64,000 nt of DNA from Anaerolineaceae bacterium (GTDB lineage: Bacteria > Chloroflexota > Anaerolineae > Aggregatilineales > Phototrophicaceae). The stretch is taken from contig JACKCG010000003.1 of NCBI GenBank assembly GCA_020634135.1, forward strand, positions 407,792 through 471,791. Reading direction: 5' to 3'. A program made the translations under genes and the position numbers. Each line of letters opens with the position of its first letter. The first letter of the stretch is position 1. The notes beneath the pieces are model-generated. The model made no database searches. It was not told the origin of the DNA and worked only from the letters and a program-made list of their open reading frames with translations. Below are positions 49,073 through 59,678 of this stretch, piece after piece.

Positions 49073-49651
49073 ATGGCAGGGTGGAATCTATTCAAAAAGA
49101 AGCGGCAAAAGTGGGGGCTGGCGGTGGCAACCGAGCAGGCGCTGCACGCCCTCCAACAGGGCGAGGCCACAGATGATCCGTACCCCTTAAAGGCCGATGT
49201 CAGTCGCCCTCTACAGAAGGGATTCGTCGGCGTGCGGGATCGCTGGATTATAGCACTGAGTGAGACTGCGCCGGGGGAAATCCACCTGTCCATGAGTGAT
49301 ATTGGCGAGCGGCGCGAGCGCCAGTTGACACTGGATGTGTCTTCCGAAGCAGAACTCATCGCCGGGGTCGAATCGTGGCGAAGCCGGGTAGCATGGTGGC
49401 AAGGGCGGTTGTCGGTCTACCGGCTTCAGCCCGGCAGAACCTACCGCATCCTCCAGACCTTCACCGATTTTTATGGCAGTGTCTTTGAGGTTGGGCGAGA
49501 ACTGATCTTCGAGGGTTGGAATTTCGTGCCGTATCATGGCGGCCATACGCTGGCCTTCCGGTCCACATCCATCTATCTTCAGGAAGATAACCAGAGTGAC
49601 ATCTTATGGAAATTTGACCTATATTTCGAGGAGCTGCTTACCCCCACGTAA
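49073..49651 (+). CDS. Hypothetical protein with DUF3601-like C-terminal domain
   Basis: 192 residues. The C-terminal part (YRILQTFTDFYGSVFEVGRE, then EGWNFVPYHGGHTLAF) has the pattern of DUF3601 small domains. The N-terminal part is basic (LFKKKRQKW) and then unassigned. It starts 48 bases after the kinase gene; AGGG and GGAA tracts are present but the ribosome site is not strong. Function unknown. Confidence 0.65.
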   Translation: MAGWNLFKKKRQKWGLAVATEQALHALQQGEATDDPYPLKADVSRPLQKGFVGVRDRWIIALSETAPGEIHLSMSDIGERRERQLTLDVSSEAELIAGVESWRSRVAWWQGRLSVYRLQPGRTYRILQTFTDFYGSVFEVGRELIFEGWNFVPYHGGHTLAFRSTSIYLQEDNQSDILWKFDLYFEELLTPT

Positions 49652-49681
49652 CAACCAGGGAATACCCCGGCAGACGGTGCT

Positions 49682-50725
49682 CTACAGAAACGCTCTGAAC
49701 CCATCCAGCATCGCCTGACGCATGGTAGGCGTATACTGATGCCCGACTCCGGGGTAATTATCCACCAGCAAATGGTTGGACTGGCCGTACAGGGCATAAA
49801 CCTGGCAGGTGTAATCCAGAATTTTCTCCACGCCCACCGCCGGGGAGAGCGGGTCGGCGTCGCCAATCAGAATGATCTGCGGGCGCGGCGCGGCCAGGCT
49901 CACCAGATGTTCCATGTCCAGGCCGGAACGCAGCACACCCGGCAGGTAGTAGTAAAAACTGTGGTAGAAGAAGTTGCCGGACGCCGCGAAATCGGCGTAG
50001 CGCGTCATCTGCGCGATGGGGATGACGACCTTCACCGCGTCATCCAGCGCCGCGACCCATGTCGCCCGTGACGCGCCCATGCTCATGCCGGTTGTGCCGA
50101 TCCGCGCCGGGTCAACCTGGGGCAGACTGCGCAGGTAGGCCAGCGCCAGCAGGTCATCATGCACGATCATGCCCCACAGTGTTTTGCCTTCCCACAGGAA
50201 CTGTTTAAACAGCGAGTGTTCCGTCTCACGGCCTGTTTCAAGCGTGCGTGCCGGCCCCTGCGACTGGCGTTCACCAAAGGCGTAGGCGTCAATCGCCAGG
50301 ACGACATACCCCTGCGCGACCAGGGTATTTCCATCCGGGGTGGCATCCTCCGCCAGGAACAGGCCGTCTTTGCCGATAGGATACTTGCCACCGTGAAAGT
50401 GCTGGTAAAGCACTGCCGGGGCGGGGTCTTTCAGGCCGTCGGGGATGAGAAGAATGCCAGGAACTTCTGCCCCCAGCCCGTTCTCAAAGACAATCCGGCG
50501 CAGGGTATAGCCGTCTTCCTGTGTGATCCTGAGGGTTTTAACATGCGGGGAGAACGGCGGCGGAACATCGCCCATCAGTGCCCATAGCGTTTCCCGAATC
50601 TGCTGCCTGCTTTGCTGCCAACTTTCGAGCGTGTCCGGCACATTCATTTGTTGCATAGGTTGTTCCGCCTCATAGCAGACGACCACATCAGTCCCATTGA
50701 AAAATGTGGTCGTCCCGTTGTTCAT
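49682..50725 (-). CDS. Alpha/beta hydrolase, acetyl-xylan-esterase/prolyl-oligopeptidase-like
   Basis: 347 residues. Nucleophile motif TTGMSMGASRA with a Ser, Asp in LIGDADPLSP and His in YPGVGHQY complete a plausible triad. An N-terminal helical extension (residues 1-60) precedes the core. Such proteins include acetyl-xylan and cephalosporin-C deacetylases. As the last gene of the GH31-ABC operon, it probably removes ester groups from imported or incoming glycosides. Confidence 0.8.
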   Translation of the reverse strand: MNNGTTTFFNGTDVVVCYEAEQPMQQMNVPDTLESWQQSRQQIRETLWALMGDVPPPFSPHVKTLRITQEDGYTLRRIVFENGLGAEVPGILLIPDGLKDPAPAVLYQHFHGGKYPIGKDGLFLAEDATPDGNTLVAQGYVVLAIDAYAFGERQSQGPARTLETGRETEHSLFKQFLWEGKTLWGMIVHDDLLALAYLRSLPQVDPARIGTTGMSMGASRATWVAALDDAVKVVIPIAQMTRYADFAASGNFFYHSFYYYLPGVLRSGLDMEHLVSLAAPRPQIILIGDADPLSPAVGVEKILDYTCQVYALYGQSNHLLVDNYPGVGHQYTPTMRQAMLDGFRAFL

Positions 50726-50782
50726 TTATGCTGAAATGATACCTTTTTCAGTTAGTACCATTGCGTACCGATCAGCCTGAGT

Positions 50783-51826
<1,044 letters not shown>

Positions 51827-51836
51827 GATGCCCCCC

Positions 51837-52853
51837 TTAGGCCAGGTTGCTCGTGCGACCCAGCCGGAGCTGGCCGACGGTCAGCAGCAGCAGGACACTT
51901 GCCATCACCAACGAGGCCGCCGCTGCCAGCCCGAATTCTCTGGTCTGGTTGGCGAAGCCGGTAGTATAGATATACTGCACCATGTAGGTTGTTGCGGTGC
52001 CGGGGCCGCCACCGGTAAAGGCGAATACCTGGTCAAAGGCCTGTACCGCTCGAATCAACGACAGCACCAGGACAACCAGCATAGTCGGCATCAATAAGGG
52101 GATGGTAATCGCCCGGAAGGCCTGCACCGATCCCGCGCCATCCATTGAAGCTGCTTCGTATAGCTCCCCAGGGATGGACTGTAATCCGGCCAGCAGAATC
52201 AGGGTATAGAACCCCATCTGCGCCCACACACTGATGATAATCACCCAGAACCGCGCCCAGTCTGCGTTAATCAGGAACGGCAGCTTTTCCCCACCCAGGC
52301 TGACAATAAGCGCATTCAACACGCCATCCTGCTGCAAAATCCACTTCCAGATGAGAGCGACGACTACCGGGGAGAGCAGCACCGGGTAGAAAAACACGCT
52401 GCGGAAGAACCCCCGCGCCCGGATGTTCCGGTTGAGGATTAAGGCCGTCATCAGCGAAACCAGCACCAGCAGCGCCACCTGCAAGATCACAAACGTGATC
52501 GTATTGGTCGCCGCCCGCCAGAAGAGGTCTTCCCGGCATGAATTCGGCACCAGGAAATCCTGGCAGGTAAACAGCCGGTTCAGGTTATCCATCCCCACAA
52601 ACGGACGATCCTGTGGGAAGAGGCGCGGCCCGCCGGTAAAAGCGTAATAAAAATTCAGAATCATGGGGAATAAAATAAAAATGCCGAAGATCAGCAGATT
52701 GGGCAGTACGAAAATATAGGCCATGCCGCGCACACCCACGCGATTCTGAATGGGGTGCATGACGAAGTCCATCACGCTGACCATCGCATCATACAGCACC
52801 CGCAAGGGTGTAGTGAATATGTCGGCAGAGATAATTTTCTTTTGTTTTACCAT
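51837..52853 (-). CDS. Sugar ABC transporter permease (MalF/UgpA type)
   Basis: 338 residues with six main membrane helices preceded by a ~40-residue amphipathic N-terminus. The EAA motif is YEAASMDGAGSVQAFRAITI. It pairs with the MalG-type permease to form the channel of a carbohydrate importer of the CUT1 class. It is separated from the solute-binding-protein gene by a 30-base hairpin, which probably sets a lower expression level for the permeases than for the binding protein. Confidence 0.92.
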   Translation of the reverse strand: MVKQKKIISADIFTTPLRVLYDAMVSVMDFVMHPIQNRVGVRGMAYIFVLPNLLIFGIFILFPMILNFYYAFTGGPRLFPQDRPFVGMDNLNRLFTCQDFLVPNSCREDLFWRAATNTITFVILQVALLVLVSLMTALILNRNIRARGFFRSVFFYPVLLSPVVVALIWKWILQQDGVLNALIVSLGGEKLPFLINADWARFWVIIISVWAQMGFYTLILLAGLQSIPGELYEAASMDGAGSVQAFRAITIPLLMPTMLVVLVLSLIRAVQAFDQVFAFTGGGPGTATTYMVQYIYTTGFANQTREFGLAAAASLVMASVLLLLTVGQLRLGRTSNLA

Positions 52854-52888
52854 GCCTTATTCCAATAAATAACTCATTTGCATAAAAC

Positions 52889-52918
52889 ATAGGGCAGGCT
52901 AACCTTAACCTGCCCTAT
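52889..52918 (-). terminator. Intercistronic hairpin after the binding-protein gene
   Basis: A perfect 10-bp stem, ATAGGGCAGG (52889-52898) and CCTGCCCTAT (52909-52918), with a 10-base loop lies between the binding-protein and permease genes. It probably causes partial termination or protects the upstream mRNA 3' end, as is common for excess expression of binding proteins. Confidence 0.7.
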
Positions 52919-52940
52919 ATCTGCACAACTGTATGGTATT

Positions 52941-54218
52941 TTACTGGGCAGCCAGCGCGTCGTCCACGTCCTGCTGGAGCTGCGCCATCGCTTCATCCAG
53001 TGTGAGTTCGCCGGTGAGCACCTGCGTCAGGCGGTCACGAACCGGATTGTTGATAGCGAAGGCCTGGCCGCCGAACTGGAGTTCATACGCCTGATCGCTC
53101 AGTTTCGGCACTTCCGAAACGAAGACGTTCAGAGCAGCAGCGGCGGCGGCGTTATCGGTCTCATAGGTGAGTTCACCCAGGCCGAGGTGCGCCGGGAGGA
53201 AGAGAGTCTTTTCGGTGAAGGCTTTGAGCGCATCCACCGACGCGAGGTAATCCATCACGCGGGCAACTTCGGCAGGATGTTCGGTGTCGCCAAACGCCAC
53301 CATGTAGGTGCCGCCGGGCATACCGGTGCTGCCGCCAGGGCCGGTGGGATTCGGGACAGCTTCCCAGTCAAAGGCGTCGCCTATGTCGCGGGCAAACGCG
53401 GCAATCTGCCAGCTACCGCTCATGTACATGACCAACTGGCCGTTGATGAAGTACGGGGCAGCAGCATTATAGGTACCACCGGCACCAATCCATACGTCAG
53501 CCGGTGTGATACTATCCGCGTGCCAGCCCATGAAAATTTCGGCCATCAGGCGGAACCCAGGGGTATCCATAGTGATCGTGCCGTCTTCGTTAAAGAAGGT
53601 CGCGCCTTCACTGAAGGCCGGGCCAGCGAAACGGTGGCCGCTGCGATCCATCGCAATTGCATACGGCGTCTCAGTAGCTTCAGCTACCTGCTGCGCAACG
53701 GCGGTCCATTCTTCCCAGGTCACGGCGTCGTTCATGTCACTGGGGACTTCAATACCGGCCTGTTCAAACAGGGTGCGGTTGATAAATGGCCCGGTGACGG
53801 TGAACTGATTCGGGAAGCCGTAAATCTGGTCGGTATCGTCGGCATTATACAGCGCGGCCAGCGCGGCAGCGGGGAAGCTGGCATCCCAGTAAGCGGCGTC
53901 AGCCACCAGCGGACGCAGGTCGAGGTATTTGCCCTTGAAGGCGTCAAAGTTGGTGACACGCGCCATATCCGGGCCTTCGCCGGCTTCGACCTGGACCGGG
54001 AGCAACTGCTGAATCCCGTTTGCATAGTCTACTTCATCCACCACCACCTTAATATCGGGGTTGGCAGCTTCAAACTCATCCAGCAGTCCGCGCAGCACTT
54101 CGCCTTCGTTGCCGTCGCTGTACCAGGTGATACGCAGCTCAACGGCGTCCTGCGCCAGGGCAGGCATAATCGAGATCAACAGTCCCATGACCACGACAAA
54201 AAATAGTGCTTTTTTCAT
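52941..54218 (-). CDS. Extracellular solute-binding protein, family 1
   Basis: 425 residues. Signal peptide MKKALFFVVVMGLLISIMPALA-Q, then the two-lobe binding fold (LRITWYSDGNEGEVLRGLL, FEAANPDIKVVVDEVDY, YGFPNQFTVTGPFINRTLFE, GSWQIAAF). It captures a sugar or oligosaccharide and passes it to the MalFG-type permeases. No lipobox cysteine is seen, so it is probably soluble or held by another factor. A weak operator-like 12-mer (GTTATCGGGAAC, 54257-54268) lies upstream. Confidence 0.9.
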   Translation of the reverse strand: MKKALFFVVVMGLLISIMPALAQDAVELRITWYSDGNEGEVLRGLLDEFEAANPDIKVVVDEVDYANGIQQLLPVQVEAGEGPDMARVTNFDAFKGKYLDLRPLVADAAYWDASFPAAALAALYNADDTDQIYGFPNQFTVTGPFINRTLFEQAGIEVPSDMNDAVTWEEWTAVAQQVAEATETPYAIAMDRSGHRFAGPAFSEGATFFNEDGTITMDTPGFRLMAEIFMGWHADSITPADVWIGAGGTYNAAAPYFINGQLVMYMSGSWQIAAFARDIGDAFDWEAVPNPTGPGGSTGMPGGTYMVAFGDTEHPAEVARVMDYLASVDALKAFTEKTLFLPAHLGLGELTYETDNAAAAAALNVFVSEVPKLSDQAYELQFGGQAFAINNPVRDRLTQVLTGELTLDEAMAQLQQDVDDALAAQ

Positions 54219-54296
54219 TGTGTATGCTCCTATAGGGCTAATTGTGCATATATTTGGTTATCGGGAACATCGTGCAATCTTTCGTATAGGTTCCTC

Positions 54297-56750
54297 CTAG
54301 CGTTCTGGCGATATGATGGAGGTTGTCGGCACAAAAATATGCCGCCGTTCTTTGATGTGGGTTTCGCGGCTTCCGGCAGCCCCGGTGACATGAATGGGGC
54401 GGGTTTCCCGTTCCGGCAGAATCAACTCGATTTCTTCATAGGGCAGCCTGTAGTGGCCGGGGGACACAGCGATAGCTACTGTAATGTGATCTGGCTGCGC
54501 TGCCAGTTCGATGTGAACGGCAGCATAACCACCACGCCGATATTCCAGGGAGACGCCATCATCTTCAATTAAGTCGAAGGCACTGCTGCCATGTCCCGGA
54601 TGCGGGAACAGGTAAACCTGGCGCAGGTCGTCAGCTTGTTCACCAGTGTAACGCATAGTCTTTCCCATCGGGATGATACCCCCCTCGCGGACAAGCAACG
54701 GGATGGCATCCAACTGCGCATCTACGGTTAGCATCTGCCCGCCAGTATACCACTCCCCAGAGTAGAAATCACACCAGTTCGTATACTTTGGCAGATAGAT
54801 GGCCCGGCTGCGGGCGTTTTCGTGCAGCACACCCGCCACCAGCAAAAATGGCCCTAGCATGAAATCAAACGACTCGGTGTGACAGTGGGGATCGTGCGGG
54901 AAGTGATACACCATCGGGCGGGTGATGGGATGCCCGGTCTGCGCCGCCTCAAAGAACAGGCTGTAGAGATACGGGATGAGCCGGTAGCGGAAATGAATTG
55001 CCTCCCGAATCAGCGGCAGAACCTCCGGGTACATCCAGGGTTCGGTCACGCTGCCATCGGTGTTCCACGAATGGATGCAGAAGCGCGGCTGGAAAATGCC
55101 ATTCTGCACCCAGCGTACCAGCAGTTCCGGCTCCGGCTTTGGCCCGTGAAAGCCGCCAACATCGTGCCCGCAGTTGGGCGCACCGGAAAGCCCCATGCCC
55201 AACCCCATCGGGATGTTATAACGAAGGTCATTCCAGGATGTCGTGTTATCCCCCGACCAGGTCTGTGCGTACCGCTGGATGCCGGGACTGCCGGAACGGG
55301 AAAGCAGGAATGGGCGCTCATCCGGGCGGTACTGCGCCAGCGCGTGGTAAGAAGCGTGGGCCATAAGCAGCGTTTGTAATGGACGGGCCAGCCCGATTGG
55401 GATGTTACCAGCGCCAAACCCGGCACAGCGGGCGGCGTCGTCCCAGATTTCAAACTCATTGTTGTCGTTCCACAGCGCGTCAATGCCGTAATTGAGTAGC
55501 TGCGCGACAATTTGTTCCTGCCACCAGCTATATCCGGCTTCACTGCTGAAGTCAATGTATGAACCGTCACCACTCTCGCCAGAGCCACCGCTCCAGAAGG
55601 TGCTGATCTGTGGCATGTTGGACTCAGCATCCCGGATAAAGCCACCGCGTTCAGCAACTTCGGCATACCTGGGGTGCGATTTAAGCAGATATGGCTTGAT
55701 ATTGGGCGCGAGCCGTATGCCCGCCGCGTGAAAATCGTCCACCATCGCCTGCGGGTCGGGGATACGTCCCCGATTCCAGGTAAAGACACACCGCTGGCCG
55801 TGTTCGTTGACGCTGTAGCCTGATGAGAGATGGAAGAGGTCACACGGAATGTCATGCTGGCGGCAGAGTAGGGCGAAGTGCTTCAACTGCTCTTGCGCGT
55901 CAGATGCCTCGGTGTACTTCATGGTCGAACCCAGGTAGCCCAGCGACCAGCGCGGCGGCAGAGCAGGCCGTCCGGTGAGCGCCGTGAACTTTTCGACCAC
56001 TTCCGGGATAGTCGGGCCGTAGATCAGGTAGTAGTCAAGGTCGCCATCCGCCGCCTGATAACTGCGGTATTCGCCGCGAAAGCCGTCAATCTCCTTGCCC
56101 ATGTCGAAAATCGTGGTGGCGAGATTGTCATAGAACAGACCGTAGGCAATGTTCAAGGCGGGGAGATAGGTGATATAAAACGGGAAATGCTTATAAAGAG
56201 GGTCGCTGGTTTCAGCGTTATAGCCGAGCGTGTCCATGTTGACCATGCGCATCCGCTGCCCGGCCTTATCCAGCGGGCCAGCCCGCTCCCCGAAGCCGTA
56301 ATAGTGCTCGCCAGGGCGGCGCTTGAGATAGTGAAAGACCTCACGTCCAGCGCGGTTGTAGGCATAGCCGATGCGTTCAAGGTCGGCGGCAAACTCCTGC
56401 CCGGCGGCATCTGCCCATGCCAGAGCAAACTCACCGAGCTGCACAGTCAGGCGGAGTTGAGGTGTTTGTATTGCCAGCGTGCCGGGGTCCGTATGCGCAA
56501 CTGGATATGCAGGGCACGGAAACGGCGAGAGATCGTCACGGGAGCGGCCTTCACGGGGCATATTTCCCCTGGCATCCACTACCATCCAGGTACGATCCAG
56601 GCGCGATGTACCGTCCGGGTGATGGCGCACGCGCACGAGATCACTTGCCAGGACATCAATCCGCACCTGTTCGCCGGCCTGCCCCCGGAATAGTAACCCG
56701 CCCTGCTCACTATGCTGATGTGTGACACCATTAAGAGGCGTAAAGCGCAT
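54297..56750 (-). CDS. Glycoside hydrolase family 31, alpha-glucosidase-like
   Basis: 817 residues. The N-terminal beta-sandwich is followed by the GH31 barrel with the nucleophile Asp429 in DALWNDNNEFEIWDD and the acid/base Asp501 in WSGDNTTSWNDL, and by C-terminal DUF5110-type domains. It cleaves terminal alpha-linked glucosyl (or related) units. No signal peptide is visible, so it should work in the cytoplasm on sugar imported by the adjacent ABC system. First gene of the operon, immediately behind a repressor-controlled promoter. Confidence 0.92.
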   Translation of the reverse strand: MRFTPLNGVTHQHSEQGGLLFRGQAGEQVRIDVLASDLVRVRHHPDGTSRLDRTWMVVDARGNMPREGRSRDDLSPFPCPAYPVAHTDPGTLAIQTPQLRLTVQLGEFALAWADAAGQEFAADLERIGYAYNRAGREVFHYLKRRPGEHYYGFGERAGPLDKAGQRMRMVNMDTLGYNAETSDPLYKHFPFYITYLPALNIAYGLFYDNLATTIFDMGKEIDGFRGEYRSYQAADGDLDYYLIYGPTIPEVVEKFTALTGRPALPPRWSLGYLGSTMKYTEASDAQEQLKHFALLCRQHDIPCDLFHLSSGYSVNEHGQRCVFTWNRGRIPDPQAMVDDFHAAGIRLAPNIKPYLLKSHPRYAEVAERGGFIRDAESNMPQISTFWSGGSGESGDGSYIDFSSEAGYSWWQEQIVAQLLNYGIDALWNDNNEFEIWDDAARCAGFGAGNIPIGLARPLQTLLMAHASYHALAQYRPDERPFLLSRSGSPGIQRYAQTWSGDNTTSWNDLRYNIPMGLGMGLSGAPNCGHDVGGFHGPKPEPELLVRWVQNGIFQPRFCIHSWNTDGSVTEPWMYPEVLPLIREAIHFRYRLIPYLYSLFFEAAQTGHPITRPMVYHFPHDPHCHTESFDFMLGPFLLVAGVLHENARSRAIYLPKYTNWCDFYSGEWYTGGQMLTVDAQLDAIPLLVREGGIIPMGKTMRYTGEQADDLRQVYLFPHPGHGSSAFDLIEDDGVSLEYRRGGYAAVHIELAAQPDHITVAIAVSPGHYRLPYEEIELILPERETRPIHVTGAAGSRETHIKERRHIFVPTTSIISPER

Positions 56751-56807
56751 ATTTTTGCGTATTCTTTACTAATGCGCAATCTTCTGAACAAGCGTGCGCT
56801 GCATCAT

Positions 56808-56831
56808 GTTATCGCTAACGTAATCGCTAAC
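56808..56831. promoter_or_regulatory. Two LacI-type operator 12-mers in tandem
   Basis: GTTATCGCTAAC (56808-56819) and GTAATCGCTAAC (56820-56831) abut in direct orientation. The half-site CGCTAAC and the 12-mer pattern match the operator at the LacI-family gene (24698-24721). They lie where transcription from the GH31 promoter would begin. Confidence 0.8.
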
Positions 56832-56832
56832 A

Positions 56833-56861
56833 ATCATACCGCCATTGAAAAACAGTGTCAA
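56833..56861 (-). promoter_or_regulatory. Promoter of the GH31/ABC operon
   Basis: On the minus strand: perfect TTGACA (56861-56856), 17-bp spacer, TATGAT (56838-56833). The operators begin one base downstream of the -10 element, the standard arrangement for repression of initiation. Confidence 0.85.
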
Positions 56862-57067
56862 GCAAACCGAGCATTTGCCGCTGACTGTTGACCTCACACT
56901 GTCGCCGCACCAGCACCAGGGTGTGCAAATTCGTCCAACCACTCTCCAACACCTGCCTTTTTTTCCTGCATAAGCCCTGAGACCACCCTTAAAGTGGGTA
57001 TGTACCTGTGCCTATGCCTGGGTTATCCTTGATTCATGTCCCTCACTATAGAAAAGGGGTTGCCCGC

Positions 57068-58084
57068 ATGAAGATCGCACTCATTGGATTTGGGAACGTC
57101 GGGCAGGGGTTAGCCCAGATTCTGTGCGAAAAAGCAGCCGTTTTGCAGGAATCACATGGATTTACACCGCAAGTTGTTGCCGTCGCAACCGGACGGCGAG
57201 GCACGCTCTATCACCCGGATGGCCTGAACCTGGAAGCGCTGTTAGTGGCCGCCAGTCGGGGGCATCTGGATTATTACCCGGAAACCGAGGGGTTATATCG
57301 CAACTGGCCGGTGCCGGAAATCATCCGCCAGAGTCAGGCAGATGTCGTTGTAGAGGTCAGCCCGACTAACCTGGAGACAGCTCATCCCGCGCTGGATTAC
57401 TGCTACCTGGCGCTGGAACATGGCAAGCACCTGGTGCTCGCCAACAAAGGGCCTGTTGTCCTGGCTTACCATGAACTCAGGAAACGTGCCCGGCAGGCAG
57501 GCAAGCAGATTCGCTTTGAAGGGACGGTTATGGCTGGCACTCCGGCGCTGCGTACCGGCATCCAGAATCTGGCTGGGTGTTTCGTGTTCGCTGTGCGGGG
57601 TATCCTCAACGGTACGACCAACTACATGCTCACCCAGATGGAGAACGGCCTGTCATACAACGCGGCGCTGGCGCAGGCACAGCAGCTTGGCTATGCCGAA
57701 ACCGACCCCAGCGGTGATGTTGAAGGCTGGGACGCGGCGGCCAAAGCGGTGATCCTGGCACAATCGCTTTTCGATGCCCAACTGAGCATTGACCAGCTTG
57801 AGGTCGAAGGAATCACCCATCTTACGCCCGGCGACATCCGGGATGCGCATCAGGCTGGCGAACGCTGGAAACTTATCGCCCAGGTCATGCCCACTGGCGG
57901 CAGTGTGAAGCCTGTGCGGCTGCCGCTTTCCGACCCATTGGCGCATGTCTCCGGCGCAATTAACGCCATCACCTATACCACCGACCTGTTAGGCGAAGTT
58001 ACGCTGATCGGCCCTGGCGCGGGTCAGATGACTACCGGCTTCGCGCTGCTTTCTGACCTGCTCGACATCCATCGTACCATGTGA
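57068..58084 (+). CDS. hom: Homoserine dehydrogenase, short form
   Basis: 338 residues from the ATG at 57068 (AAAAGGGG upstream); the longer frame from 57008 has no ribosome site. The Rossmann N-terminus is KIALIGFGNVGQGLAQIL. Catalytic-domain markers are VEVSPTNLETAHPALDYCY, LANKGPVVLAY, FEGTVMAGTPAL, ILNGTTNYMLT and ETDPSGDVEGWDAAAKAVIL. It reduces aspartate semialdehyde to homoserine for threonine and methionine synthesis. The C-terminal ACT regulatory domain of longer homologs is absent, so feedback by threonine is probably weaker or indirect. Confidence 0.92.
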   Translation: MKIALIGFGNVGQGLAQILCEKAAVLQESHGFTPQVVAVATGRRGTLYHPDGLNLEALLVAASRGHLDYYPETEGLYRNWPVPEIIRQSQADVVVEVSPTNLETAHPALDYCYLALEHGKHLVLANKGPVVLAYHELRKRARQAGKQIRFEGTVMAGTPALRTGIQNLAGCFVFAVRGILNGTTNYMLTQMENGLSYNAALAQAQQLGYAETDPSGDVEGWDAAAKAVILAQSLFDAQLSIDQLEVEGITHLTPGDIRDAHQAGERWKLIAQVMPTGGSVKPVRLPLSDPLAHVSGAINAITYTTDLLGEVTLIGPGAGQMTTGFALLSDLLDIHRTM

Positions 58085-58114
58085 TGAAGTCCTCTATCCA
58101 TGCCACCAATTGAA

Positions 58115-58160
58115 GCCGCCGGGAATACAGCTGTCTGTCTATCCCGGCGGCGATTTGTTA
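58115..58160 (+). terminator. Terminator after the homoserine dehydrogenase gene
   Basis: GCCGCCGGGA (58115-58124) and TCCCGGCGGC (58142-58151) form a 10-bp stem with a 17-base loop, followed by GATTTGTT. Confidence 0.7.
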
Positions 58161-58335
58161 AAAATCCACCGTTATAGGAAAATCTATAAGGTAGCAACCA
58201 TATTATGGCTATATAATGAGAAAAGCTCGCCCTAGATTCTGGCTGAGCATTTCTGAGCACAACCGAATGTTTGTACAGAAAATATCCAGTAGCGTGGTAT
58301 GCCCGATGCTAGACAAAACCCAGGAAAAAAAACAC

Positions 58336-59469
58336 GTGAATGAAAAGAGCATTATTCTGGTCGTGGAAGATGATCTCACGCTCCGCGACGGCATTCGTGA
58401 AGTCCTCGTCCTGGAGGGATACGAGATTCTGGTCGCGTCGAATGGCATTGAAGCGCTGGATGTCCTCAATAACCTCTCTCTCGTGCCAGACCTCATCATT
58501 TCTGACATTATGATGCCCAGAATGGATGGTATTCAGTTCTTTGGCGAGGTTCGCAAAGACCCGCGCTGGCTGATGCTGCCATTTATCTTCCTGACTGCCA
58601 AAGGGGATAAAGCCGACCAGCAGTTTGGTTTCCGGTTAGGGGTGGATGATTACGTCATCAAGCCCTATGACCCGCCCGATCTGCTGGTACGAATCGGCGC
58701 CCGTTTGGAGCGCCATCGTTTCCTGCGCCAATACTATACCGGCATGATGGATCGCCTCAAAAAAGAAATCCTCATTATCCTCAACCATGAATTCCGCACG
58801 CCGCTCACATTCGTCGTCGGTTACGCCGACCTGCTCAAAAGCAGCGACCTTTCCACGCTCGACCCGGAAGACATCATCGCATATATCAGAGGGATTGGTT
58901 CCGGGGCGGAAAGGCTCCGGCGGTTGATTGAAAACTTCATCACCCTGGTTGAACTCCAGACGGAAGATGCTCAGAAGACTTTCGCCTGGCGCAAAGGCCC
59001 GATTGAGAGCCTCGAAACGGTGGTGCAGGCCGCGTGGAGACATATCAACCTGTTTGAACCGGCTGAGCATCACCTGATTGTTGAGCCTATGAACAAAGTC
59101 CCGACCTTTGTCGGGGACGGAACATATCTGCAAATCGCGGTGGCACAGTTGCTTTCCAATGCGGTGAAGTTTTCCCCGCCTGACCAGCCGATCACGGTGG
59201 GGGCAGTGGTTGATAATAATCACGTTCGCCTGTGGGTTAAAGATCGTGGGCGCGGCATTCCAACACGGGAACTGGCCCGTATCTGGGAGAGTTTCTACCA
59301 GGTTGACCGCACGCAGTATGAAGACTCCGGCACAGGCGCTGGCCTGGCGATTGTGGCCGGGATTCTGCGGCTGCACGGCGGCGAAGTAGAGGTACTGAGC
59401 GGCCTGGGCGAGGGCAGCATTTTCTCGCTGATTATCCCGTTGGTCGGGCTGGAGTCCCTGAAGATTTAA
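58336..59469 (+). CDS. Receiver - histidine kinase hybrid protein
   Basis: 377 residues if started at GTG 58336 (AGGA 10-14 nt upstream); ATG 58306 would add ten residues. An N-terminal receiver domain (ILVVEDDLTLRDG, phospho-Asp in DLIISDIMMPRMDG, FLTAKG and the switch Lys in VIKPYDP) is followed by a HisKA dimerisation domain with the phospho-His in LNHEFRTPLTFVVGY. The ATP-binding domain carries QLLSNAVKFSPP, DRGRGIP and GTGAGLAIV. No membrane segment is visible: it is a cytoplasmic kinase whose receiver domain probably takes a phosphoryl signal from another kinase. Confidence 0.9.
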   Translation: MNEKSIILVVEDDLTLRDGIREVLVLEGYEILVASNGIEALDVLNNLSLVPDLIISDIMMPRMDGIQFFGEVRKDPRWLMLPFIFLTAKGDKADQQFGFRLGVDDYVIKPYDPPDLLVRIGARLERHRFLRQYYTGMMDRLKKEILIILNHEFRTPLTFVVGYADLLKSSDLSTLDPEDIIAYIRGIGSGAERLRRLIENFITLVELQTEDAQKTFAWRKGPIESLETVVQAAWRHINLFEPAEHHLIVEPMNKVPTFVGDGTYLQIAVAQLLSNAVKFSPPDQPITVGAVVDNNHVRLWVKDRGRGIPTRELARIWESFYQVDRTQYEDSGTGAGLAIVAGILRLHGGEVEVLSGLGEGSIFSLIIPLVGLESLKI

Positions 59470-59678
59470 CACCGTGTTGCCACGCCCCGGGCCTGACCTC
59501 TTATGTTGAGCGATGCGAACAGGGTTTTAAACCCCTTGCGCAAGCAAGAGACTTCCTTCAAGTACGGTCCTCCTGACCGCAAAGACAGTCACCACAAATG
59601 ACCGGCGCATAACCCTGCCGAGTCAGGTATAATAGGCCTCATACCGAGTGCCGATGACTTACCCAAGAGAAAGAACAC

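Noticed and set aside
53187..54206. Long plus-strand frame opposite the solute-binding protein
   Set aside because: The minus-strand protein has a signal peptide and complete fold features; the opposite frame has none.
54297..56750. GH31 as a sulfoquinovosidase belonging to the 20 kb sugar genes
   Set aside because: It is 30 kb away in a separate alpha-glucoside-type operon and shows ordinary alpha-glucosidase catalytic motifs.
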